Made by a program: the position numbers and the translations under genes
The notes under the pieces: model-generated
Told to the model about the DNA's origin: nothing
Databases searched by the model: none
The model's input: only the letters and a program-made list of their open reading frames with translations
Shown: positions 44,190 to 53,320 of the stretch, one piece after another
Layout of the letters: each line of letters opens with the position of its first letter
Numbering within the stretch: the stretch's first letter is position 1
Origin: Loktanella gaetbuli
GTDB taxonomy: Bacteria; Pseudomonadota; Alphaproteobacteria; Rhodobacterales; Rhodobacteraceae
Assembly (NCBI RefSeq): GCF_020531945.1
Contig: NZ_JAJATZ010000007.1
Location: forward strand, 82,007 to 146,006
Reading direction: 5' to 3'
DNA length: 64,000 bases

Positions 44190-44956
44190 TCCGCCTGATC
44201 GCGGCTATTTGCCTTGCGACACCTGCTGTCGCTGACGTCGGTCCGTTGCCACGGGCCGACGTTTTCGTGTTGGGTGAACTGCATGACAACCCCGATCATC
44301 ATGCCATGCAGGCGGAACTGATTGCACGGATCGCGCCCAGTGCGCTGGTGTTCGAAATGATCAGTCCGGCGGATGCACAGGCTGTGACGCAGATCGACGA
44401 TCCTGCGGCCCTGGGGGCAGTCCTGCGCTGGTCGGAAAAAGGCTGGCCGGATTTCGCGATGTATCACCCCATCTTTCTGGCGGCACCGGATGCGGTCATT
44501 GTCGGGGCCGATGTGGACCGCGATGACCTGATGGCCGCGATGCAAGGCAGTGCAGCCGATGTGCTGGGAATAGGCGTCACGGGTTTCAACCTGTGGACAA
44601 ACTTTGGACCCGACTATGACGGGCTGATTGCCGATCAACGCGATGCCCACTGCGGGATGCTGCCAGAGGACATGCTGCCCGGCATGGTCGAGGCGCAGCG
44701 CCTGCGGGATGCGGCCTTGGCGCTGGCCACGCGTGATGCGTTTGACGACACCGGCGGGCCGGTTGTCGTGATCACAGGTAACGGTCATGCCCGCATTGAC
44801 ACTGCGGTGCCTGCGCTGCTGGCGACCTTGGCACCCGAGCTGTCCGTCTGGGCGCTGGGCCAGTTCGAGACCGACCCCGGGGATGCGCCATTCGATGCGG
44901 TCCATGTGACGCAACCGATCCCGCGCGATGACCCTTGCCTGATGCTGGCGAACTAG
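44186..44956 (+). CDS. ChaN family lipoprotein-like protein
   Basis: This 256-residue protein is of the ChaN family (haem-regulated/haem-binding; PF04187). It has an N-terminal export signal (MIRLIAAICLATPAVADV). GELHDNPDHHAMQAELI begins the conserved core, with QRDAHCGMLP and GNGHARID further on. Campylobacter ChaN is a surface iron-regulated lipoprotein; there is no lipobox cysteine here, so a soluble periplasmic form is likely. The ATG overlaps the rpoH stop (ATGA), so it is co-transcribed with the sigma factor. Confidence 0.85.
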   Translation: MIRLIAAICLATPAVADVGPLPRADVFVLGELHDNPDHHAMQAELIARIAPSALVFEMISPADAQAVTQIDDPAALGAVLRWSEKGWPDFAMYHPIFLAAPDAVIVGADVDRDDLMAAMQGSAADVLGIGVTGFNLWTNFGPDYDGLIADQRDAHCGMLPEDMLPGMVEAQRLRDAALALATRDAFDDTGGPVVVITGNGHARIDTAVPALLATLAPELSVWALGQFETDPGDAPFDAVHVTQPIPRDDPCLMLAN

Positions 44957-45017
44957 CCGCCGTTGCATCACGCGCGCGGCCTGCCTACACCTGTATCGAC
45001 CACAGGCGGGGCACCTC

Positions 45018-46211
45018 ATGTTGCATGGCAAACGAATCCTCTTGATCATCGGTGGCGGTATCGCGGCCTACAAGTCGCTGTTGCTGATCCGGTTGCTGCG
45101 GGCCTCGGGGGCCAGCGTTACGCCCGTAATGACGCGTGCGGCGTCGGAATTTGTGACCCCCCTCAGTGTTGCATCGCTGGCCGGGGAAAAGGTCTATGAC
45201 CACCTGTTCGATCTGACCGACGAGGCCGAGATGGGCCATATCCAGCTGTCGCGCGTGGCGGACCTGATCGTGGTGGCACCCGCGACTGCCGATCTGATGG
45301 CGCAGGCGGCCAGCGGTCTGGCGCGTGATCTGGCGACGACGCTCTTGCTGGCGACCGACACGCCCGTGCTGATGGCACCCGCGATGAACGTGCGCATGTG
45401 GAACCACCCTGCAACCCAACGCAACCTGACCACGTTGCGCGGCGATGGTGTCCGTTTTGTGGGACCGGATGAGGGCGACATGGCCTGCGGCGAATACGGC
45501 CCCGGTCGTCTGGCAGAACCAGAGGCGATCATGGACGCCATCCGGGCGCAGCTGGCGGACGGACCATTGGCGGGCAAGCATGTGATCGTGACTTCCGGTC
45601 CGACGCACGAGCCGATTGACCCGGTGCGCTATATTGCCAACCGTTCCTCTGGGGCGCAGGGCACGGCGATTGCCGTGGCGCTGGCGGCACTGGGTGCAAG
45701 GGTGACATTCGTGACCGGTCCTGCGGATGTGCCGCCCCCGCAGGGTGTGCAGGTTGTGACCGTGCAGACCGCGCGGCAGATGCACGCGGCCGTCATGGCA
45801 GCGCTGCCGGCCGATGCGGGCGTTTTTGCTGCGGCGGTCGCGGATTGGCACGTCGCCAATGCCGGCGACCAGAAAATCAAGAAAACCAGGGACGGCCTGC
45901 CATCACTGTCCTTTGCCGAAAACCCCGACATCCTTGCCACGGTCGCGGGGCTGGATCAGGACCGCCCCCGGCTTGTTGTCGGTTTTGCTGCCGAAACGCA
46001 GGATGTTCTGGCCAATGCCACCGCCAAACGCCTGCGCAAGGGCTGCGACTGGATCGTCGCCAATGATGTGTCCGAGGGGACGGGGATCATGGGCGGATCG
46101 GAAAATGCCGTGACCCTGATCACCGAGGCCGGGGCCGAGGACTGGCCCCGCATGGACAAGGGACAGGTCGCGCGGCGTCTGGCACAGAAACTTGCCGAGG
46201 CGCTGGCATGA
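45018..46211 (+). CDS. coaBC: Bifunctional phosphopantothenoylcysteine decarboxylase / phosphopantothenate-cysteine ligase
   Basis: This 397-residue enzyme catalyses two steps of coenzyme A synthesis. The N-terminal CoaC flavoprotein contains GGGIAAYKSLLLIRLL and the PAMN motif. The C-terminal CoaB shows SGPTHEPIDPVRYIANRSSGAQG and KIKKTRDGLPSLSFAENPDIL. It works downstream of the panBC products encoded at 55-57 kb. It is followed by an extragenic repeat and dut. Confidence 0.96.
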   Translation: MLHGKRILLIIGGGIAAYKSLLLIRLLRASGASVTPVMTRAASEFVTPLSVASLAGEKVYDHLFDLTDEAEMGHIQLSRVADLIVVAPATADLMAQAASGLARDLATTLLLATDTPVLMAPAMNVRMWNHPATQRNLTTLRGDGVRFVGPDEGDMACGEYGPGRLAEPEAIMDAIRAQLADGPLAGKHVIVTSGPTHEPIDPVRYIANRSSGAQGTAIAVALAALGARVTFVTGPADVPPPQGVQVVTVQTARQMHAAVMAALPADAGVFAAAVADWHVANAGDQKIKKTRDGLPSLSFAENPDILATVAGLDQDRPRLVVGFAAETQDVLANATAKRLRKGCDWIVANDVSEGTGIMGGSENAVTLITEAGAEDWPRMDKGQVARRLAQKLAEALA

Positions 46212-46239
46212 GGCTGCGGGACGCCTCGCCGGCGGGGCG

Positions 46240-46262
46240 GATATTTTTGACCAGAAGAAGGT
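46240..46262 (+). repeat. Short extragenic repeat (copy c)
   Basis: GATATTTTT-GACCAGAAGAAGGT differs by one base from 41162-41184, and the flanks continue to match (GACC). It is preceded by GC-rich CTCGCCGGCGGGGC. It lies between coaBC and dut in the same orientation as both genes, and its GAAGGT may serve as part of the dut ribosome binding site. Confidence 0.6.
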
Positions 46263-46273
46263 AGGACCTGCGC

Positions 46274-46723
46274 TTGAGGATCAACGTTGCCTTTGTCGAT
46301 GGGGCGGATCGTGACCTGCCGCTGCCGTTTTATGCGACGGGTGGTGCGGCGGGTGCGGATGTTTGTGCAAACTTTGCTGATCGCGGCACGCTGACGCTGG
46401 CCCCCGGCGCGCGCGCGGTGGTCCCCACGGGTCTGCGCATGGCGATTCCCGACGGGTTCGAGGTGCAGGTGCGGCCACGGTCGGGTCTTGCGCTGAAACA
46501 CGGTGTGACTGTGGTGAACGCACCCGGCACCATTGACAGCGATTACCGGGGCGAGGTTGGCGTTCTGCTGGTGAACCTCGGCGATATGCCCTTTGTGGTC
46601 AGCCACGGGATGCGGGTGGCGCAACTTGTCGCGGCCCCGGTTGTTCAGGCGCAGTTTGCCCTAGGTTCCCTGACAGACACCGCGCGCGGTGCTGGCGGAT
46701 TTGGATCGACGGGGACTGACTGA
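46274..46723 (+). CDS. dut: dUTP diphosphatase
   Basis: This 149-residue trimeric dUTPase makes dUMP for thymidylate synthesis and keeps uracil out of DNA. The five motifs are recognisable: ATGGAAGADVCAN, RPRSGLALKHGV, NAPGTIDSDYRGEVGVLLVN, MRVAQLVAAPV and the C-terminal RGAGGFGSTG. Start is a TTG at 46274 after AGGTAGGA. It overlaps the MoeB-like gene by one base, and lies in the coaBC-dut-moeB-like run. Confidence 0.95.
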   Translation: MRINVAFVDGADRDLPLPFYATGGAAGADVCANFADRGTLTLAPGARAVVPTGLRMAIPDGFEVQVRPRSGLALKHGVTVVNAPGTIDSDYRGEVGVLLVNLGDMPFVVSHGMRVAQLVAAPVVQAQFALGSLTDTARGAGGFGSTGTD

Positions 46724-47772
46724 TGATCATGGTTTTTGCGATGATTGGCGCGATCTGGGGGATCGGTGCCGTCATGAAGGCTCCGCGCCGTGGGCGCTGG
46801 ATCATGACATTTGTCCTGCTGGGCGTGGTGATCCTGACCCACCTCGTTCTGCCTGCGGACAATGCGCTGCGGCAGGCCACGGGCGGGGATGCCCGCCTGT
46901 GGTTGCTGCTGATCGCCGCCGGTATCCTAATCAAGGGCTATTCCGTGATCCTGCGTCGCCTCAAGGCGCGGGTGCAGCCCGTTGAAACACAGGCCCCGCG
47001 CAAGGGATTTACCGAAACCGAACTAACACGCTATGCCCGGCACATCATGCTGCGCGAAATCGGCGGGACCGGGCAGGCGACGCTCCAGGGCGCGCGCGTT
47101 CTGGTGGTGGGGGCCGGCGGGCTTGGGTCGCCTGCGCTGATGTATCTGGCCGCCAGTGGTGTCGGGACGATCGGTGTGATCGACGATGACGACGTGGATG
47201 CCAGCAACCTGCAACGGCAGGTCATTCACCGCGACGCCTGGATCGGCACGCCCAAGGTGGCGGCCGCGAAACAGGCGATCCTGGAACTGAACCCGCATGT
47301 CAAGCTGCGCCCCTATCACCGCCGTCTGACGCCCGAGATCGCCGCCGACCTGATCGCGGATTTCGATCTGGTGCTGGACGGCTGCGATAATTTCGAAACG
47401 CGCTACCTGGTCAACGAAACCTGTGTTGCCGCGGGCGTGCCGCTGATCGCAGGTGCGCTGACGCAATGGGAAGGGCAACTGGGACTGTACGATCCGGCGC
47501 GCGGTGGGCCCTGTTTTGCCTGCGTGTTCCCCGCAGCCCCGGCCCCTGACCTGGTGCCGACCTGCGCCGAGGCGGGGGTCGCGGGCCCGCTGCCCGGTGT
47601 CGTGGGATCCATGATGGCGGTCGAGGCGCTGAAGCTGCTGGTGGATGCGGGGACGGGCCTTCGCAACAGGCTGCTGATTTATGATGCACTTTATGCCGAA
47701 ACCCGCGACATGAAGACCAAAGCGCGCGCCGACTGTCCTGTCTGTCAGGGACGGGGCTTGCACGTGACATGA
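46723..47772 (+). CDS. HesA/MoeB/ThiF family adenylyltransferase with N-terminal membrane segment
   Basis: This 349-residue protein has two or three N-terminal hydrophobic helices (about 2-18, 27-43 and 59-75), then an E1-like domain. GAGGLGS is at 130-136, the DDDVDASNLQRQV loop follows, and the PTCAEAGVAGPLPGVVG segment holds the catalytic-type cysteine. Two zinc CxxC pairs are CFAC and CPVC. MoeB adenylates the C-terminal Gly-Gly of MoaD for sulfur transfer to molybdopterin; ThiF acts likewise on ThiS. Which partner is used here is not clear. It overlaps dut and is preceded by coaBC. Confidence 0.88.
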   Translation: MIMVFAMIGAIWGIGAVMKAPRRGRWIMTFVLLGVVILTHLVLPADNALRQATGGDARLWLLLIAAGILIKGYSVILRRLKARVQPVETQAPRKGFTETELTRYARHIMLREIGGTGQATLQGARVLVVGAGGLGSPALMYLAASGVGTIGVIDDDDVDASNLQRQVIHRDAWIGTPKVAAAKQAILELNPHVKLRPYHRRLTPEIAADLIADFDLVLDGCDNFETRYLVNETCVAAGVPLIAGALTQWEGQLGLYDPARGGPCFACVFPAAPAPDLVPTCAEAGVAGPLPGVVGSMMAVEALKLLVDAGTGLRNRLLIYDALYAETRDMKTKARADCPVCQGRGLHVT

Positions 47773-47812
47773 CGGATTGTCACTGTCAGACATCACATCC
47801 TTGGGGGATCAC

Positions 47813-48592
47813 ATGAAAATCATCACCACCATCGCCGCCACCCTGTTTGCGGGCGCGGCCAGCGCTGCGGCCCATTTGCCGGACCTGTCAGGGCAAGAGA
47901 TCACGGTCGCTGTCGAAAATGCCTACCCGCCGCTGCAATTCATGCAGGACGGCGCGGCCGTGGGTTGGGAATACGATGCCATGGCTGAAATTGCGGCCCG
48001 ACTGAACCTGACCATCGACTATCAGACCATCAGCTGGGATGCGATGATCCCCGCTGTGGCCGAAGGCCAGTTCGATCTGGGCATGACCGGGATCACCATC
48101 CGCGAGGACCGCGCAGAGGTGGTCGATTTTTCGGACAGCTACATGACCTCGGAAATGGTCATGCTGGTTCGCGGTGACGAGGATCGGTTTACCGATGCCG
48201 CCAGCTTTGCCGCCGATGCGGAGTTGCTGATGGCTGCCCAGCCCGGCACGACACCGTTCTATGTCGGCGTCTATGACGTGCTGGACGGTGACGAGGCAAA
48301 CCCCCGGATCGTCAAGATGGAGACATTCGGTGCCACCGTGCAGGCGCTGCGCACGGGTGACGTGGATCTGGTCCTGACCGACGGCACGGCAGGTCAGGGT
48401 TATGTCGATGCCAGCGATGGCGGGCTGAAGATCATCGGGGAAAAACTGGGGACCGAGGATTTCGGTTTCATCTTTCCCAAGGGGTCCGATTTGGTTGGGC
48501 CGATGAACGCCGCCATTGCCGACATGCAGTCGGATGGCACCATCGACGCGCTGAACACCAAGTGGTTCCTTGATTTCAAGATGGGCGAATAA
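47813..48592 (+). CDS. Amino-acid ABC transporter substrate-binding protein
   Basis: This 259-residue periplasmic binding protein of the SBP_bac_3 family has a signal peptide (MKIITTIAATLFAGAASAAA). ITVAVENAYPPLQFM, AMIPAVAEGQFDLGMTGITIREDRAEVVDFS and DVDLVLTDGTAGQGYV are typical of polar amino acid binding proteins. GGGGGA precedes the ATG. It is followed by a permease gene. The bound solute is unknown. Confidence 0.92.
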   Translation: MKIITTIAATLFAGAASAAAHLPDLSGQEITVAVENAYPPLQFMQDGAAVGWEYDAMAEIAARLNLTIDYQTISWDAMIPAVAEGQFDLGMTGITIREDRAEVVDFSDSYMTSEMVMLVRGDEDRFTDAASFAADAELLMAAQPGTTPFYVGVYDVLDGDEANPRIVKMETFGATVQALRTGDVDLVLTDGTAGQGYVDASDGGLKIIGEKLGTEDFGFIFPKGSDLVGPMNAAIADMQSDGTIDALNTKWFLDFKMGE

Positions 48593-48611
48593 GGATCGCC
48601 GGGCAGCGCGC

Positions 48612-49385
48612 GTGACACCGCAGGTGCCCGGCGACCGGGATTTTCCTTGGTGGCTGGTGGCCGTCGTCGGTCTGGGGATCTGGATGTTTTATCAGGTCGC
48701 GACCGACGACGCCTATCGCGGCGTTGTGGGTACGCTGGCTAAGGGTATCCAGATCACCGTTTTCGTGGCGATCGTCAGCTACCTGATGGCCTGCGCGCTG
48801 GGCCTGCTGCTGGCGGTCATGGCGTTGTCGAAATCGCGCGTCCTGCGGCAGGTTGCGCGGTTCTATGTCGAGGTGATGCGCGGGATCCCGATCATCGTGC
48901 TGCTTCTCTATGTGGCATTTGTGCTGGCCCCGGCGCTGGTCAGTGCGTGGAACGCCATCGGCCTGCCAGAGGCGCGCACCCGTGATTTCAGTCTGCTGTG
49001 GCGCGCGATCATCGCGCTGACACTGGCCTATGCGTCGTTTCTGGCAGAGGTGTTTCGCGCCGGGCTGCAATCCGTGGACCGTGGCCAGATCGAAGCGGCC
49101 GAGGCGCTGGGCCTGGGACGGTGGCAGCGGTTCCGTCACATCGTCTGGCCACAGGCGCTGCGCACGATCCTGCCGCCGCTGGGCAATGATTTCGTGGCCA
49201 TGGTCAAGGATTCCTCGCTGGTGTCGGTCGTGGGCGTGGCCGACATTACCCAGCTGGGCAAGATTACGGCGGCGGGCAATTTCAGATACTTCGAGACCTA
49301 TAACGTTGTCGCATTGATCTATCTGACGATGACCATTGGGTTGTCCATTGCGCTGCGCCGGTTTGAACGTGGACTGCGCCGCTGA
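48612..49385 (+). CDS. Amino-acid ABC transporter permease (HisM/GlnP type)
   Basis: This inner-membrane permease of about 257 residues begins with a membrane helix (FPWWLVAVVGLGIWMFYQV). The EAA-type loop EAAEALGLGRWQRFRHIVWPQALRTILPPLGN contacts the ATPase. VEVMRGIPIIVLLLY is typical of glutamine/glutamate permeases. I use the GTG at 48612; the RBS is weak and distant, so the start is uncertain. It pairs with the preceding binding protein, but no ATP-binding subunit follows. The next gene encodes a peptidase. Confidence 0.88.
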   Translation: MTPQVPGDRDFPWWLVAVVGLGIWMFYQVATDDAYRGVVGTLAKGIQITVFVAIVSYLMACALGLLLAVMALSKSRVLRQVARFYVEVMRGIPIIVLLLYVAFVLAPALVSAWNAIGLPEARTRDFSLLWRAIIALTLAYASFLAEVFRAGLQSVDRGQIEAAEALGLGRWQRFRHIVWPQALRTILPPLGNDFVAMVKDSSLVSVVGVADITQLGKITAAGNFRYFETYNVVALIYLTMTIGLSIALRRFERGLRR

Positions 49386-49396
49386 CGCGGCTGGTT

Positions 49397-49418
49397 GAGT
49401 ATTTTCAGCAAGATGATG
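49397..49418 (+). repeat. Short extragenic repeat (copy d)
   Basis: GAGTATTTT-CA-GCAAGATGATG matches 13700-13721 except at two positions. It lies between the permease and M3 peptidase genes, in the same orientation as both. Confidence 0.55.
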
Positions 49419-49474
49419 CAGGGGGGTGTGAGCCGTGGCACCCAATCCTTATGTTGATGGCAAAGGAGAATGAC

Positions 49475-51499
49475 ATGACCAATCCGCTACTGACCGCTTG
49501 GGACACGCCCTTTGGACTGCCGCCGTTCGATGCGATCGAGGACGATCATTTTGCACCCGCGGTGGAAAAGGCATTGGGGGAGGCACGTGCGGCGATCAAC
49601 GCGATTGCGACCTCTGATGAGGAACCCAGCTTTGCCAACACCATTGAAGCGATGGCATTGGCTGAGGGCGATCTCGACCGGGTTCTGGGTGCGTTCTACG
49701 GTGTTGCTGGGGCGGACAGCACGCCCGCGCGCGAGGCGTTGCAGCGCGATTTTGCGCCGCTGCTGTCGGCCTTTGGGTCGGAAGTGTCCAGCAACAAGGA
49801 CCTGTTCGCGCGGATCGAGACCCTGTGGCAGGCCCGCGATACGCTGGATCTGACCGACGAACAGGCCATGGTGCTGAAACTGACGCACCGGTCCTTTGTG
49901 CGTCAGGGGGCAGAGCTGGAAGGCTATGCCAGTGACCGGCTGCGCGACGTGACCGCGCGGCTGTCGGTGCTGGGCACGCAGTTCAGTCAGAACCTGCTGG
50001 CGGATGAACGCAGCTGGTTCATGCCATTGTCAGAGGATGAATTGGCCGCGCTGCCTGATTTCGTGGCCGACGCTGCCCGTGCGGCGGGTGAGGCTGGCGA
50101 TCATGGTGGCCCCGTCGTGACCCTGTCGCGTTCGCTCATTGTGCCTTTCCTGCAATTCTCGCCCAACCGCGCCCTGCGTGAACGCGCGTATAACGCATGG
50201 ACGTCGCGCGGGATGAACGGTGGTGACACGGACAACCGCGATCTGGCGGCGGAGACGCTGGCGCTGCGGGCCGAACGCGCCAATCTGCTGGGCTACGACA
50301 GCTTTGCCGATTTCAAGCTGGAAACCGAGATGGCCAAAACCCCGCAAGCGGTGCGCGATTTGCTGATGCAGGTGTGGGAGCCTGCGCGCACAAGCGCGGA
50401 GGCCGATCAGACCAAATTGCAGGCGATGATGCACAACGATGGCGCGACCGGTCCGCTGGAACCCTGGGACTGGCGTTACTATTCGGAAAAGCGCCGGCAG
50501 GCCGAACATGATCTGGACGAGTCCGTGATCAAGCCATACCTGCAACTGGGCCGCATGATCGACGCGGCGTTCGACTGTGCCAACCGCCTGTTCGGCCTGG
50601 AATTTTCACCGATCGACGCACCGACCTACCACGCGGACGTGCGTTTGTGGGAGGTCACGCGCGATGGTCAGCACGTCGCCGTGTTCATGGGGGATTATTT
50701 CGCACGGGCCTCGAAACGGTCGGGCGCATGGTGCATGGCAATGCGCAGTCAGCAGCGGCTGGCGGGCGACATTCGCCCCATCGTCATCAACGTCTGCAAC
50801 TTTGCCAAGCCTGCCGCCGGAAAACCTGCGCTGCTGTCCTATGACGACGCGCGCACGCTGTTTCATGAATTCGGCCACGCGCTGCATCAGATGCTGTCGG
50901 ATGTGACCTATGCGTCGGTCAGCGGCACATCCGTCGCGCGCGACTTCGTCGAGCTGCCGAGCCAGTTGTTCGAACACTGGCTGGAGGTGCCAGAGGTGCT
51001 GACCAAATACGCGACGCATGCCGACACAGGGGACGCGATGCCAGCCGAGATGTTGGATCGCCTGCTGGCCGCCAGCACCTATGACATGGGGTTCCAGACG
51101 GTTGAATATGTCGCCAGCGCCCTGGTCGATCTGGAATTTCACGCAACAGATGACGCGCCGCGTGACCCGATGCAGCGACAGGCCGAAATCCTGGAAGAGA
51201 TTGGGATGCCGCATGCCATTGGCATGCGCCATGCGACGCCGCATTTTGCCCATGTGTTTTCCGGCGACGGCTATTCCAGCGGCTACTATAGCTACATGTG
51301 GTCCGAGGTGATGGACGCCGATGCATTCGATGCCTTTACCGAAGCGGGTGACGCGTTTGATCCCGCGCTTGCAAAGCGGCTGGAAGACACGGTGCTGTCA
51401 TCGGGCGGATCGGTCGAACCCGACGTTCTGTATACCGCGTTCCGGGGGCGGATGCCGGGGGTCGATGCGCTGTTGCGCGGGCGGGGTCTTGCCGCCTGA
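49475..51499 (+). CDS. M3 family metallopeptidase (oligopeptidase A / dipeptidyl carboxypeptidase type)
   Basis: This 674-residue cytosolic zinc peptidase has the active site HEFGH at residues 464-468 within TLFHEFGHALHQML, and the following E in DFVELPSQLFEHW. It starts at MTNPLLTAWDTPFGLPPFDAI. The ATG at 49475 is 6 bases after AGGAG; a reading from 49451 would include that RBS. It degrades short peptides. A small minus-strand gene follows at a 3-base gap. Confidence 0.94.
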   Translation: MTNPLLTAWDTPFGLPPFDAIEDDHFAPAVEKALGEARAAINAIATSDEEPSFANTIEAMALAEGDLDRVLGAFYGVAGADSTPAREALQRDFAPLLSAFGSEVSSNKDLFARIETLWQARDTLDLTDEQAMVLKLTHRSFVRQGAELEGYASDRLRDVTARLSVLGTQFSQNLLADERSWFMPLSEDELAALPDFVADAARAAGEAGDHGGPVVTLSRSLIVPFLQFSPNRALRERAYNAWTSRGMNGGDTDNRDLAAETLALRAERANLLGYDSFADFKLETEMAKTPQAVRDLLMQVWEPARTSAEADQTKLQAMMHNDGATGPLEPWDWRYYSEKRRQAEHDLDESVIKPYLQLGRMIDAAFDCANRLFGLEFSPIDAPTYHADVRLWEVTRDGQHVAVFMGDYFARASKRSGAWCMAMRSQQRLAGDIRPIVINVCNFAKPAAGKPALLSYDDARTLFHEFGHALHQMLSDVTYASVSGTSVARDFVELPSQLFEHWLEVPEVLTKYATHADTGDAMPAEMLDRLLAASTYDMGFQTVEYVASALVDLEFHATDDAPRDPMQRQAEILEEIGMPHAIGMRHATPHFAHVFSGDGYSSGYYSYMWSEVMDADAFDAFTEAGDAFDPALAKRLEDTVLSSGGSVEPDVLYTAFRGRMPGVDALLRGRGLAA

Positions 51500-51502
51500 C
51501 GG

Positions 51503-51730
51503 TCAGTCCAGACGTTCGACAGCCGACAGGATCAGCCGCATTTCGTCGGCCAGGGCCGCCTCGATCGCGAATGCGGGGTCGGGGCCATCGGCGCTTGGGT
51601 CCTCTTCGGGGATGCTGACCGTGGACCGGTCCCGCAAAAAGCCGCGCATTGCATCGCCATGGGCGTGGATCAACCGTGCGAGGATCTGGCGCTGCGCGAT
51701 CAGGCGGCCTTCGATGGATTCGGGCGACAT
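51503..51730 (-). CDS. Conserved small acidic protein, 75 residues
   Basis: This 75-residue, mostly helical, acidic protein (MSPESIEGRLIAQRQILARLIHAHGDAMRGFL...AFAIEAALADEMRLILSAVERLD) is of unknown function. It has a good RBS (GAGAGGA about 8 bases before the ATG at 51730). It is convergent with the M3 peptidase gene and follows the cation efflux gene by 22 bases on the same strand, so it may be its downstream partner. Confidence 0.65.
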   Translation of the reverse strand: MSPESIEGRLIAQRQILARLIHAHGDAMRGFLRDRSTVSIPEEDPSADGPDPAFAIEAALADEMRLILSAVERLD

Positions 51731-51752
51731 GGTGATGTCCTCTCTGGGGTGT

Positions 51753-52658
51753 TCAACTGCGGGGATCGTCGGGATGGGGTTGGACGCCGCGCGGGTCCTT
51801 GTGGATCAGCACGTCGGCGCGCGGATAGGCCGCGATGATCGCGCGGCGCAGGGCCGCCCCGATGGCATGCGCCTCGTGCAGGGTCTGATCGCCGTCCAGT
51901 TCGATGTGCAGATTGACGAAAACGCGGCTGCCCGCGCGGCGCGTCTTGAGGTCGTGAAACCCGTGCACGCCGTCAAAATTGCGCGCAATCTCTGAAATGC
52001 CCGCGATCATGTCGGGATCGGCTTGCCTGTCCATCAGGGCATCCCACGCCTCTTTGCCGATGCGGATGGCACCGATGACGAGGATCAGTGCCGCGCCAAG
52101 GGCCACGACACTATCGACCTGTGCAAGACCCAGCGCTGACGAGGCCCAGAGTGCGACAAGGGCACCGACATTGGGGATCAAGTCACCGAGGTAGTGCAGG
52201 GAATCCGCCTTGACCACGGCGTTGCCGGTCCGTGCCGCGACCCTGCGTTGCCACAACACCAATGCCAGCGTCAGCACGATGGACAGTGCGATGATTGCCA
52301 TGCCCGACCCTTCGTTTTCGGGCATCTGCGCGTCGCCGCGCACCAGGCGCAGGATCGCAACCGTGGCGATCACGCCAGCCGAGGCGATGATGATCAGCGA
52401 CTGACCCAGCGCTGCCAGATCCTCGGCCGAGGAATGACCGAAATTATGGTCGTCGTCGGCAGGTTTGGCCGCATAGGCAATCGCGGCCAGCGCGCCCAGC
52501 GACATCATGAGGTCCATCGCGGAATCGGCCAGCGTGGCGGCCACCGCCAATGACCCGGTTTCCCCAAGCGCCCAGAGTTTTGCGACAACCAGCGTGAGTG
52601 CGACGGCAGAGGACATCAGCCCTGCGGACAGGTTCAGGCGTGTGTCGCTGCGGCTCAT
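51753..52658 (-). CDS. Cation diffusion facilitator family transporter (FieF/CzcD type)
   Basis: This 301-residue inner-membrane protein has about six helices. Metal-site residues lie in TLADSAMDLMMS (DSxxD) and DHNFGHSSAEDLAALGQ (HxFGH...E). The C-terminal cytoplasmic CDF domain reads DGVHGFHDLKTRRAGSRVFVNLHIELDGDQTLHEAHAIG. It exports divalent metals such as Zn or Fe in exchange for protons; which metal cannot be told. It is followed by the small 75-residue gene and preceded by the SH3 gene at 7 bases. Confidence 0.92.
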   Translation of the reverse strand: MSRSDTRLNLSAGLMSSAVALTLVVAKLWALGETGSLAVAATLADSAMDLMMSLGALAAIAYAAKPADDDHNFGHSSAEDLAALGQSLIIIASAGVIATVAILRLVRGDAQMPENEGSGMAIIALSIVLTLALVLWQRRVAARTGNAVVKADSLHYLGDLIPNVGALVALWASSALGLAQVDSVVALGAALILVIGAIRIGKEAWDALMDRQADPDMIAGISEIARNFDGVHGFHDLKTRRAGSRVFVNLHIELDGDQTLHEAHAIGAALRRAIIAAYPRADVLIHKDPRGVQPHPDDPRS

Positions 52659-52664
52659 GGTTGA

Positions 52665-53204
52665 TTACTCTTTGGTCTCATCGGGATCGACACCCCAGAT
52701 TGCGGCTTGTGGTGCCCAACCGCGATAGCCATCGGCATTCAGTTCGCACCAGTTTTGGTCACAGGCGCCCAGTCTCGCGACGACGCCTTGTTCCAGATAG
52801 GCACGTTCGGATGCATTTGCATCGGGCTGGCTGTGCAGGGTCAGGACCTGTTCGGTCACAAGCGCGGTGCGCACGCCTGACAGCATCGTGTAGTGGACCC
52901 AGCCACCCTGGCCATCGCGATCTATGACACGACGCCAGTGGCCGTATTCCGCGACGACCTGCAACGGCATGCCGCGCCGCTGGAACACCCAGTCGATCCG
53001 GTGGGTCAAAGATGGGCCGCGGCGCACATTGGCCTCGGACGCCTTGAGGCTGACGTAACGCGGCAAGGGCAGGTTCGTGACGGGTCCGGTCTGTGCCGCA
53101 GCGGCGGGGGCCGAGACAGGCACCACGTCTTGTGCCGCACCCTGCGTTGCCAGACATACTGCCAATGCGCTGGCCACGCCGCGCAACCACCCCGAGGTTC
53201 CCAT
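52665..53204 (-). CDS. Bacterial SH3-domain secreted protein
   Basis: This 179-residue exported protein has a signal peptide (about 1-24, ending near ATQGAAAQ). Two SH3b-like repeats follow: LKASEANVRRGPSLTHRIDWVFQRRGMPLQVVAEYGHWRRVIDRDGQGGWVHYTML and RTALVTEQVLTLHSQPDANASERAYLEQGVVARLGACDQNWCELNADGYRGWAPQAAIWG. It probably binds peptidoglycan in the periplasm. The start at 53204 was preferred over an upstream extension that lacks a signal peptide. It lies divergent to the 2-hydroxyacid dehydrogenase and 7 bases upstream of the cation transporter. Confidence 0.85.
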   Translation of the reverse strand: MGTSGWLRGVASALAVCLATQGAAQDVVPVSAPAAAAQTGPVTNLPLPRYVSLKASEANVRRGPSLTHRIDWVFQRRGMPLQVVAEYGHWRRVIDRDGQGGWVHYTMLSGVRTALVTEQVLTLHSQPDANASERAYLEQGVVARLGACDQNWCELNADGYRGWAPQAAIWGVDPDETKE

Positions 53205-53320
53205 ATCCGCTATCCGCCTGCTGTCATTCGCTCTGTAGGCGCATCGGTTCTTGTGCCGCGCGTCCCTGACTGGCAACCTGCCACCGATGCGGTGCATTTG
53301 AAAGTGGGCAGGGGGGTCCG

